DNA from: Dryococelus australis
Taxonomy: Eukaryota; Arthropoda; Insecta; Phasmatodea; Phasmatidae
Length of the DNA: 64,000 nucleotides
Assembly: GCA_029891345.1 (NCBI GenBank)
Contig: CM057005.1
Coordinates: 65,605,760 to 65,669,759, forward strand
Direction: 5' to 3'
Below the pieces are notes generated by a model. The model did not search any database. It was not told where the DNA came from and was given only the letters and a program-made list of their open reading frames with translations. Numbering within the stretch: the stretch's first letter is position 1; the number at the start of each line of letters is the position of its first letter. Shown one piece after another: positions 55,800 through 64,000 of this stretch. A program made the translations under genes and the position numbers.

Positions 55800-56143
55800 G
55801 TAGCGAGGGCACGACATGACACAACACAGAACTCGCCGTTCCATTCCTCGGATGCCCTGCTCCAGTAGTTACTGTTGGAGATGCCTAGCTGGTTCTCTGT
55901 CTCATTCAGTAACTCTCTTACCACTGGATGACAGGTCGGATGCGTACGCAGTGGTGCTGATGGGAAAGCAGCTGGATTAATTACAGTCGGCGTCGGTGGT
56001 GCCAGTGACCGGAGTAAGGCGGTACAATCTCGTTCGGCTCGTCAACTAGCTGTGAGTGGGACGAGACCAGCCAGTTGTCTGACAGCAAGGCGTGCAACTC
56101 TTTGCTCCTCCATCCTGGTGCCATGCCTCACCTTAAATGGCAT
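55800..56143 (-). pseudogene. Gag N-terminal (FW-motif) domain fossil, copy 10
   Basis: The start ATGCCATTTAAGGTGAGG codes for a basic N-terminus. Then RAERDCTALLRSLAPP, HPTCHPVVRELLNETENQLG and ISNSNYWSRASEEWNG follow. Here Tyr replaces Phe in the signature, as expected for a conserved aromatic position. Confidence 0.65.
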
Positions 56144-56457
56144 ACAGCGAGTTTTACTACTGAGAACCTCGAAAGGGGTACCACGGATGCGGATAGCCCT
56201 AAATTAGAGTTACTTGGCAACAGTCTTGCCAACGCCAGCTCCGGTGATTCAGAAGATCCACCACTGTTGCAGGCTGATCCGAAGCGTTGGAGTAGTGTGG
56301 GTTGCCAAGACTATTACTGGATGTGCGATCCCAACCAAGACCAGGCCGCAGTACCTAAGCAAATACCCCCGCCAGCACCCAGGTGCTCCGGTAGGGATAC
56401 AACTCAGATGTACCGTCTCTCCCTGATTGAGAAGTGTTGCTAGTGGTCATGACTCCT

Positions 56458-56503
56458 CTATTCTATTCCTCTAGTAGCTGTATACTTGATAGGAATAAAA
56501 TAG
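56458..56503 (-). other. family hairpin, copy 10
   Basis: TAGATGGCCATC precedes a 13-bp stem CTATTTTATTCCT/AGGAATAGAATAG (one U-G pair). GAGTCATGACCACTAGCAAC follows. Confidence 0.88.
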
Positions 56504-57694
56504 ATGGCCATCTAATGGGTGTGTATTCAACTTGGAGCCGCCTGAAAGGGGAGTCTCCAGTTGTAGCTAATTTCGTAATATGAACAATTTCACGTTTTCG
56601 GTCGGCGGTACTCAGCTCTAGGTCCTCCTAGTAGTTGAATAAAAATTACTCTATGAATGAGACTCAAGGGTAAGAGAAATAAAGCTGTGTTTATTAAAAA
56701 CTTATTAAACACGGTGACACATGCTCTCCTGCCAGGCAGAACGGTGGTTGGAAGTAATTCTACGGTAGCCAGGTGTAGGTGACCTGGTCCTACGCTAAGT
56801 GGGGAAGTTACGTGAAAAACTGTTGAAGATTACTTAAATACAAACTTATCTCTAACTGGCATGTCTGTAGGAGACAAAGAAAGAATTACGTGTGGACTGT
56901 ATTAGTACGGAAAGCTTCTGGTAGCTATTGGCGTTGCTGGAGCATCTGGTAGCGGAGCTGCAGAGCTCTTGCAGCAACATCAAGGATGGCAGCCTCTGGT
57001 GGCTGATGAAGACTGTTAGGTTGTTGGTGACAGTCTCTGGGACTGTTGAAGGTCTTACAGTAGTCTAGACTCCAGCACCCAGGTGCTCGGAGAAGACTGC
57101 AGGAACAACTTGCGAGGTCCGCCATGCACTGCCTTATATAGCGAGCAGCGCGTGTTGTGGCGGCCGTGGGGGAGGGTGTGTGACGTCCCTCAGGTGCGAG
57201 GCTGGAGTGGGGGTAGCACCCTCTGGTCATCGCTCAGTCTTTGTGTATCCTCGGTGGCGCTCGTGCATGGCCCGAGGTGGCTGATGACTTGTAGCGCGGG
57301 GGAGGGGAGGTGATGCACCACTGTCTTTCGCAACTCCTTGTATCCACATGTTCGACTGCCTTCCAGGATTGTAGCAGACCGTTACTTCCGTGTACGAAAT
57401 GGCACGGAGTTTGACTCTCACATATGTAGAAGTAGTACATTAGGGTTGCAGTGAGATGAGTCTTAATCGTTTGTAGTTAATTGGTAAAAGCGGCATGCGT
57501 CAAAGCTGAGGTTACAATTTGTAATTTCTTAATTTATTTCTGAATTTTCTACTGTATCGTTTTACCAAAACTCTTCTATATGTTAGCAAACCTATTTCCA
57601 CTTAGTCTGATGTCCTATTGCTGTTCTATTTTTAGCCAGTCTGTTTACAACTATTTTAAAAGTGCATGCACAAAGACTGAAAATACGGACATAC

Positions 57695-57821
57695 TAGCAG
57701 GTGGAACATCTGAAGCCAAATCTTTCCTCCACTGCTCCTGAAGTAGTTCTTTCACATACTCATTAACACACTTTTTGTCACAGTATAGCTTCACTCCTTC
57801 AGAAATGGAACCTTGTAGCTC
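57695..57821 (-). CDS. Tudor-domain gene exon (upstream of last eTud)
   Basis: 127-bp exon read from the acceptor CTTTTTTGTCCATAG|GAGCTAC to the donor CTGCTA|GTATGT on the minus strand. It enters in phase 0 and leaves in phase 1, matching the next exon at 53746. It reads LQGSISEGVKLYCDKKCVNE, then YVKELLQEQWRKDLASDVPPA. That is a strand, helix and acidic linker of the kind found between successive extended Tudor domains. There is no recognisable domain by itself, so support rests on splice signals, phase and open frame. Upstream exons are not found in the remaining 6 kb, so the N-terminal part of the gene lies outside the window. Confidence 0.65.
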
Positions 57822-58119
57822 CTATGGACAAAAAAGAGCAAAACAGAGATTCTTGTGCAGAACCCATCAGCTAAAGTATTTAGTTAGAATCGTTATACAA
57901 AAGATGGGTAGAGAAGTTGTACAGATATTACTTAAGATATTCTATATATGAAATAGAATGATTGTAACAGAGCAGAGATAAAATATTGCTATGTTCTTAC
58001 AGATAGATCTACAATAACATTTTCTGCCCCAATGCTTAACACATTGGAGTCTGGCCATTTATATAATGTTACTGCTGAGAATTCTAGGGTATGTTAATAC
58101 TTTTCCACTTTAGTTGGGG
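57822..58119 (-). other. intron, AT-rich
   Basis: No feature is recognised. Confidence 0.5.
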
Positions 58120-58312
58120 AAAAATTCTGAAGAGAAACACATTGACGCGTGATGCATTCCCCCAATTTTTATGTGCACTCAACAAATTGACTGTGCCCCA
58201 TCTTGAGCGCAATGTTCAACCTCTATAAGCAATAACCCACAACAATACTAAAGGGGCAGACACATGCCTACACGGTACCACATAGCACAATGTCAGAAGA
58301 GACTACAGGCAC
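58120..58312 (+). repeat. direct repeat, copy 1
   Basis: Matches 60190-60412 (CCCCATCTTGAGCGCAATGTTC, and TGTCAGAAGA near its end). Confidence 0.75.
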
Positions 58313-58318
58313 CTTGTA

Positions 58319-58680
58319 CTATTCACCGAAACTCCAAGAAGCCATCACGTCAACACTTCCTCTGCAAGTTTGTACTGTTGGCTGAGCCACGCAGGCCCCC
58401 ACTTGTGACCAAAACCGAGAGACAAGCGGAAGAAGAGGGAGATGCCTGCACGTGCCTGCCACCTCACCCCTCAATCAAGCTGCTACAGAGAAGCTCAGTG
58501 GATACCCACCAGGAGGTACATGTGGCAATATCCTTTGCCCGTGACCTTCAAGGGGTCGTCTGCGAAAGAAGATGTGACAAACTCACAGACAATGAACACG
58601 TACCACGTAAGTTCACTGCAAAACTTTACGAACACTACCCAACTGTGAGTGAGTGTCTTAAGTACCGGTCAGACTAACAT
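58319..58680 (+). mobile_element. LTR type B start fragment
   Basis: 58319-58400 matches 61970-62055 (AACTCCAAGAAGCCATCACG, TGTACTGTTGGCTGAGCC). Beyond this an open frame continues to 58677 with VDTHQEVHVAISFA, resembling METHSKVHVAVPSTRC on the minus strand at 30960. No known family. It is probably decayed LTR-element sequence. Confidence 0.4.
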
Positions 58681-60189
58681 TGCCAGCAAGCCAATGCTGC
58701 ATATCTCATAAAACCAAGTACTTAACTCAGTGTGAAAACCAGCCCTGTAAAAACAGTATTGCCGCGAAAGTGGTTTCGGACGCTTTGTGTATGAGAGTGC
58801 AGAAAAATAGAGAAGATATGTGTAACAGATGCTGAACTTTCTGACGAAAAAAGCGAAGACAGGCCCATGCCTAACCCAATGATAAACTTTCTACATGAGG
58901 AAATTTGAATGTTGTAAATAACTTAATTTTTCTATAGATTTTTCTTATTGTTTGTACTCTTTGCTTGACTCAGTGTTACATTGTCTTGTCTTATTAAGTG
59001 TTTTGTCTTTAACATAATTTTCTTAGCTTGAAATGTTGTAGAATTACATTTTCAAAGTCTCACGTGTCCGTCAGTTGCCACGTAATATTTAAAAGAGTAA
59101 AAGACTAATTTACTATAACTTGTTTGGTAACTTGTAGAGATTTCATGTTCCCATTCTCTCATGAACCATTTGTAAATAGTAGTGTTACGGTAAATTTTTG
59201 GTTAAAAAAAAATTACAGTTAGTTGAAATATTGAAAGATATTACAACTCTCTTTAAACGAGCTGTAACTAGACACGTGTACATCTAATTGAAAGATTGAA
59301 AAAGGACAATCATAAAGAGTACCAAAATGTATTGTAAATACATATAATCTCGTGTCATTTTAATTACTAACCAGGGTTAGCGTTCTGGTACTAGTTTTAA
59401 AAATTTTAGTGTTTTCTATGTTTTCTGTCAAGTGTAGGTGGCATTGTGTAACATTGTTTAGCTAAGTTAATTATTAATTTTTATATACTTGTATTTGTTT
59501 AGCTGATAGGATTAGATTAGAACCATTCTAATTTAAAGAAGGTTAGCATGGTTAATACTCCCAAAGCAACACGTAAATTTTTATTTACTGTAAGACACCT
59601 AACAGCTACAGGCAATGCCACACTTTACTATTCTCCTTCAGAGCCACAGCAAATAAACTTGAGTTAGCTATTCCGAAATCCTTTACGAATGGGACATTTG
59701 TTCACACAAGAGTCATAAACTTTTTGTGCATGCTTATAACAGCACTTTTCAGGACAAACATTGTATTTAACTAACCAAGCCCTCAGCTATGTTTTGTGAG
59801 CCGGCACATTAAAAATGAAGGCTCCGTGGCATTTACAGGCAGTAGTAAAAACACAAATTAGTTTCATGAAACGTGACCTAATTTCCCCAACCCTGCCTTC
59901 CTATTCCTTCCAAGGTAGCAAGGACCCAACCAGAAGCCTGTTAGAAGCAGCACCTGCCACTCCAAGTCTAACCGAGGAGAAGCGAATAGAAGGCACGCAC
60001 GAAGAAGAGAGAGACAGAGAGCACCCCCATGCAGGGTAACTACAACCAGATGTCACCACCCAGGCCGACCCAGATAAGAGAAGTATGCATACCTCCGCAG
60101 AGACCCTAACGTGCACTGAGAAGGTGCCACGCTAGAAACCAAATGCTATATGCCCTAACAGCATGACCCGACTGCCTGAGAAAGGAAAT
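58681..60189. other. AT-rich, then short GC-rich patch
   Basis: 58681-59870 has no recognisable feature. 59890-60120 is GC-rich, with a Glu/Arg-rich stretch on the plus strand that I regard as non-coding LTR-element debris. Confidence 0.4.
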
Positions 60190-60412
60190 TTTTTTCCGCT
60201 CCAAAATGGTTCTACGTCGAAACGGAGGAGGTGCAATTGACATGTGATGCATTTCCGCATTTTTGATGTTCACTCTAGAAATCGACTTCACCCCATCTTG
60301 AGCGCAATGTTCAACCCCATTGGCAAGTAACTAACCACAACAGTACTGAAGAGGCAGGACATGTGCCTACAGGGTACTATATGGCTCAATGTCAGAAGAT
60401 ACTTCAGACATG
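60190..60412 (+). repeat. direct repeat, copy 2
   Basis: Second copy of the 58120-58312 repeat. It ends against LTR-family copy 11. Confidence 0.75.
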
Positions 60413-60599
60413 TGATCCTAGCTTGTACTTGACGCGTGCCCGATTAGACTGACTTGGCACATTAGTAGGGGATTTTGACCGCTGGATCAAAAGTGGATTA
60501 ACTGGGTTTAGACAGCTGGGGTGAGACGAGGGGTGTTTCCGGAACTTACTCACTCCTGCTCCTGGATGTTGTAGTCGAGGTAGGTATGGCTTTAGGCGG

Positions 60600-60923
60600 G
60601 ACGAATTTGGTCGATGCCAGAACGGATGTTCCACAGACAAATTTCTTTAGACCAGAAGATGAGATTGTCCCAGCCTAGGCGCACTTCAGTTCTGGTCAGG
60701 AGTCCACTGACAACCGGGCGACATGTGGTATGGATGCGGACACACGGTGGAAAGTCAATTACTAGAACCAGAGCAGGCGCGACTGCTTGTCGTCTCAGTT
60801 CGGTGCATGGTCCCGTTCCATTTGTCTATCCTGTGTAGAATGGGGTAATGCTATCCTTGGCCTGAGAGTGGGGTGAGTCAGGTGTTGTTCCTTGCATTTT
60901 CTACCACTCCTCTCATAAGGTAT
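60600..60923 (-). pseudogene. Gag N-terminal (FW-motif) domain fossil, copy 11
   Basis: Shares with copy 6 the segments around CRPVVSGLLTRTEVRLGWDN and FWSKEICLWNIR (about 60720-60620). Decayed fossil. Confidence 0.55.
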
Positions 60924-61241
60924 ACGGTAACAGTTCTCTATCTTATGTCGTGCACCTTAGACACAAAGAATAACAGTGTAACCCAAATAGTGACTTGCCG
61001 GCTCGAGCTCGATAAGAGTCCCCACTGATCCCCCACCGTAGGTGGGCTGATCAGGGCCATGGAGCCATGTGGACCGTCAAGCCTCTACTGGTTGTGCATT
61101 CGCACTAAGATGCCCGGCAACACTACAGGCCACAGTCACCGCGCACTATTCAGTGTGGATGGTGAGAAGCAACCTGAGTCTGTTATGCCTCCTGGTGTGA
61201 AGGTGTTGCTAGTGATTGTGACATCACTTTCATACCTAAAA

Positions 61242-61290
61242 TTTCTTACCCACGAGCACTAAAAGTGCTGATGTGTTACTGAGAAGAAAA
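61242..61290 (-). other. family hairpin, copy 11
   Basis: The stem TTTCTT/AAGAAA (extended by weaker pairs) encloses a loop with an inner GCACT/AGTGC hairpin, as in copies 6 and 9. The upstream block is diverged (TAGACTGCTACC). Confidence 0.65.
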
Positions 61291-63163
61291 AGGTAGCAGT
61301 CTATATGTATGTCATAATTCGGTTTAATAAAATTCCCAGTTTCTGTCAACAGTGCACAGCGTAGTATACCTTTAACTGTGGATACAAATAAATACCCTGG
61401 AAATAAAAGCAGAAAGATAGAGAGCAATGTGTGTTTATAGAAAGTTCAATAACATGTGACCTGTGCTATCTCCTACCAAGTCGAGGATAGCTGAAGGTAA
61501 CTGCTTGGTTCCAGGTATAGGTGACCTGGTTCTAAGTAAGAGGGAAAAAGCTGGTTCTAGATGAATATAAATGAGTTAAAGTTAAATTGCTAATAAAAGG
61601 TGCCTAGAGGAGACAAAATGAAGTTAAAGAAAATGTTTGTGTTCGTATGTTGTTGGGTTGACTGATCGTCGACGTATGTACTAAGTAGCAGCAGGGGCAT
61701 ATTTGTAAGATAACAAACTTCTCCGAAGATCCAAAGCACTAGTAATGCAGTGGAAGGTTGTTAGAAATGCGAAAGAATGATTTCTGAGGCCGGCAGCACC
61801 CGGACTTATATAGTGGAAGTTTACAGGCTGCTGGCGCAGGGTGTGGGGGAGGCGTAACGTCCTCCGGACCTGTAGGCAACATGTTGCTCACGTCTGTAGA
61901 GATGGAAGAGGTAGTCTAGGTGATGAGTCGTAATCGTATTGGAATAGATGTGTAAGTGGCACGCGTCATACTGTTCACCCGAAATTCCAAGAAGCCGTCA
62001 CGTAAACACTTCCTCCCAAGATTGTACTGTTGGCTGAGCCGCCGCTCCCGCCAACCAGGCCAAGCTAGTTCCAGAGAGCAGCGAGTGAGGGTAGCACCCA
62101 ACCAACTCTAGCAGACACCCGAAGATAAGGGATGATAGCGCCACGTAAGCATCCTTGAATTTTCAACACCTGTGGCCGAGGCTAACGCCACCCGTGCCCC
62201 CGAGCACCTATTTGAGATAAGTATAAAAGATCTGAAATGACCAGAAAACTTAAGTCTCAGATCCTCTGCCACCCTGCTCAGGGCCAGAGGCAGCCACCAC
62301 CAGGACTCGCTCACCTATAGTCTATGCTCCTCCACCGCTTGCAAGGGCTGGAGGCAGCCTTCGGAGTGTGCCACCACTGGTACGTCTGCAGATTCCACCA
62401 TTTGCAAGGGCTGGGATCTCTACCAGTAGAAGACATTGCAGATCAGAAGCCTCAACACTTCTTCAGCAGCCATTGACCCTCCACTGCTTCTGGGAGAATG
62501 GAACCTCCAGAAGCTCCCGAAGATGTCGCTCTGCCTTCCTTACCACCCCCTGGTGGTAAAACTCTTTCGTAACAGGTCACGTAGTGCATGTCCTTCAGAA
62601 CCTCCACCCTACCCATTGGACATGGTAATACTGACGTTACCCTTCTGGTAATTGTCAATCCTCGCTTATTCCTTCAGAACAACCCCCTAAGTTAGTCAGG
62701 AAATAGTTGTTAAGTACTACTTTCTCTAACACCAATTAATGGTTTTCCCCACTTAGATTAATTTACCAGGCTACCTTCACCTGAATTGTCTAGGGAACTT
62801 CCGTATCAACGGTTTTATTGTAGGAGGTAACACAGTGCCACCATGTTTTATAACTCACGTAATAAAATACATGAAACTTACTTCAATCACTCACCAGCCA
62901 CCAGTCGAGCCAATAGGAAACCTTTCGCGACACGCAGTAGCCAATCAGAAGCGAGGCCCATTCTCAGAGCCATGCTCAGCCAATCAGAGAATAGTTAGGA
63001 TGATATAAAATGAACCGCCACGCTCTGTATGCTGAAGTTCTTTGTGTAAGTAAAACGCCATAGATTTCCTAAATAGTTTAAATCACTAAAAGTGAAGCCA
63101 GCGACACAACCAGGCAACAAGCCAGATACCCACACACAGTATTAAGAGGCCACACGAGCTCTG

Positions 63164-63182
63164 CCAAAATTGTAGAATTTGG
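63164..63182 (+). other. family hairpin, copy 12
   Basis: GAGGCCACACGAGC precedes a stem CCAAAATT/AATTTGG with a one-base bulge and a GTAG loop. GGAGCCCAAAGCACTAGAAACTC follows. Confidence 0.75.
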
Positions 63183-63642
63183 TGGAGCCCAAAGCACTAG
63201 AAACTCCTCCGCCAGGCAAATCTGTACATCAAAGTGTTCCATTCTCCAACACCACTCTCCTGCAGGGCCGGAAAGGGGCTGGAATCACCAATGACTAACT
63301 GACCTCCTGCGGATACCATACCTGGGTATTCCGGTCAGGAATTAACTTGAGTTATCCTTTTTCTGTCCACCGCTCTCCTCCAGGGCCGGACAAAAGGAAC
63401 ACAGGGTGCCGTCTCTCTTTACAAGAATTACCATGCCTTACAACCGGAAGGGAGGTATATGGAGAAGTTTGAATCGGGCAGCTGCTGCACTTGAAACTAG
63501 ACAGCATTGTGACCTAAATCAGAAGTTGCACTTTGCACTTCCACCCAAGAGCTTCACTTCTAATCACTGCAGTAACCGTTATTTCCACCCCTAATTAAGC
63601 TTGAAGACCCTCCTCATCCCATCCCAGAACCCTTTGTAAGGA

Positions 63643-63930
63643 GTGAAGATCCTCCCATTGGTATTGTCAACTCCTGGTTCACAGTTGCCTGCAGTACAAT
63701 ATAGAACCATTGAACGTCACCACCAGCCCACCCCACGACAGGGTGATAAGAGTCCTCAGCCGGCAGCAGCAATACCACTACCTAAGAAGACCCTCAATCT
63801 TCCAGGTAAATGTGTATCCAAGGGTCGGCCGACTCATAGGGCTGTGACAGTGGCTTTGGATTTTGTCCCCCTGAGACAGGCCACACGACATGCACTCTGC
63901 ACTGGCGGTCTGCAAGTCCACCATTAAAGC
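63643..63930 (+). pseudogene. Pro-rich Gag linker fossil, copy 12
   Basis: An open frame of about 94 codons rich in Pro, Gln and Thr (HHQPTPRQGDKSPQPAAAIP) ends in ALDFVPLRQATRHALCTGG, the counterpart of EPDFVP and EPDSVPCRKAT in other copies. Fossil. Confidence 0.5.
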
Positions 63931-64000
63931 GCTCCAACTTCGTGATTCTGGAGTCTTGTAATAAACCTGTGATGAAAAAACTTCTTTGGCAATGTTACCT

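Larger units (their letters stand above)
55500..57502 (-). mobile_element. LTR-family copy 10 (LTR type A to Gag N-term)
   Basis: Minus-strand copy. The LTR starts at 57502 (TGACGCATGCCGCTTT), with ACGATTAAGACTCATC at 57470-57455, CTATATAAG near 57140, TTTGTCTCCTACAGACATGCC near 56875 and a GGCAGGAGAGCATGTGTCAC block near 56735. The hairpin (56503-56458), a leader like that of copy 8, and the Gag frame from 56143 follow. Decayed, no pol. It lies in the 3.9-kb Tudor intron, in the gene's orientation. Confidence 0.78.
60430..61968 (-). mobile_element. LTR-family copy 11 (LTR type A to Gag N-term)
   Basis: Minus-strand copy. The LTR starts at 61968 (TGACGCGTGCCACTTAC), with TACGATTACGACTCATC at 61938-61922, the TATA box CTATATAAG near 61818, TTTGTCTCCTCTAGGCACC near 61610, TAGGAGATAGCACAGGTCAC near 61470, the hairpin, the leader (like 28.1-28.3 kb) and a Gag frame. 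Decayed, no pol. It is the closest relative of copies 6 and 9 by eye. Confidence 0.78.
62025..64000 (+). mobile_element. LTR-family copy 12 (LTR type B, hairpin, linker)
   Basis: The LTR starts with TGTACTGTTGGCTGAGCC (62025). It has a TATA box GTATAAAAG near 62222, GTAGGAGGTAACACAG near 62822 and AATAAA near 62862. The hairpin is at 63164-63182. A second strong hairpin with outer arms CTGACC/GGTCAG lies at 63298-63340. The Pro-rich linker with DFVPLRQATRHAL is near 63870. The copy runs off the window or ends near 64000. Decayed. Confidence 0.65.

Noticed and set aside
1-64000. CRISPR arrays, rRNA or complete tRNA genes, bacterial operons
   Set aside because: None seen. Tandem repeats are short and lack regular spacers, tRNA-like sequences are SINE heads, and split exons show a eukaryotic genome.

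Overview
The window is AT-rich animal DNA packed with transposable-element remains. A mixture of BEL/Pao and Ty3-type LTR elements, a Polinton, pogo/Tigger-like, PIF/Harbinger-like, hAT-like and Tc1/IS630-like DNA transposons plus tRNA-derived SINEs points to an invertebrate, most likely an arthropod with a large genome. The species cannot be fixed from the sequence.

One host gene can be supported. Four phase-compatible exons on the minus strand (57821-57695, 53746-53501, 44736-44572, 20966-20851) encode the C-terminal end of a Tudor-domain protein, including one complete extended Tudor domain and the stop codon. Its introns are about 3.9, 8.8 and 23.6 kb and hold most of the mobile elements listed here.

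Layout. 1-5190: fossil Polinton with a degraded protein-primed DNA polymerase B on the minus strand. 5200-13022: GC-rich run of four plus-strand copies of one LTR-element family, ending inside a DDE transposase remnant (13023-13620). 13.6-25.1 kb: AT-rich intron and 3' flank with small DNA transposons, a PIF/Harbinger-like element with a SANT/Myb-like ORF, and the last Tudor exon. 25.1-29.2 kb: the most complete copy of the LTR family (plus strand; LTR, leader, Pro-rich linker, two PHD-like zinc fingers, Gag capsid region) abutting a minus-strand copy. 30.8-32.8 kb: tail of a Ty3-type pol fossil with integrase. 32.9-40.7 kb: three copies of an unknown ORF-bearing repeat in mixed orientation, split by a 6-kb BEL/Pao fossil with LTRs and a 5-bp target duplication. 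40.8-41.7 and 45.2-47.5 kb: more fragments of the LTR family. 48-51 kb: SINE and MITE-like elements. 51.5-53.1, 55.5-57.5, 60.4-62.0 and 62.0-64.0 kb: further LTR-family copies in both orientations. 53.8-54.8 kb: pogo-like end, SINE and a second BEL fragment.

The strongest candidate for something undescribed is the LTR family. Eleven copies share a hairpin just 3' of the LTR whose stem sequence changes completely between copies while staying paired. Seven copies share a Gag N-terminal domain with a conserved N-x-x-F/Y-W motif that I do not recognise, and the longest copy places two PHD-like zinc fingers ahead of the capsid region. Nearly all copies keep only the 5' part of the element. All retroelement and Polinton parts are decayed fossils.
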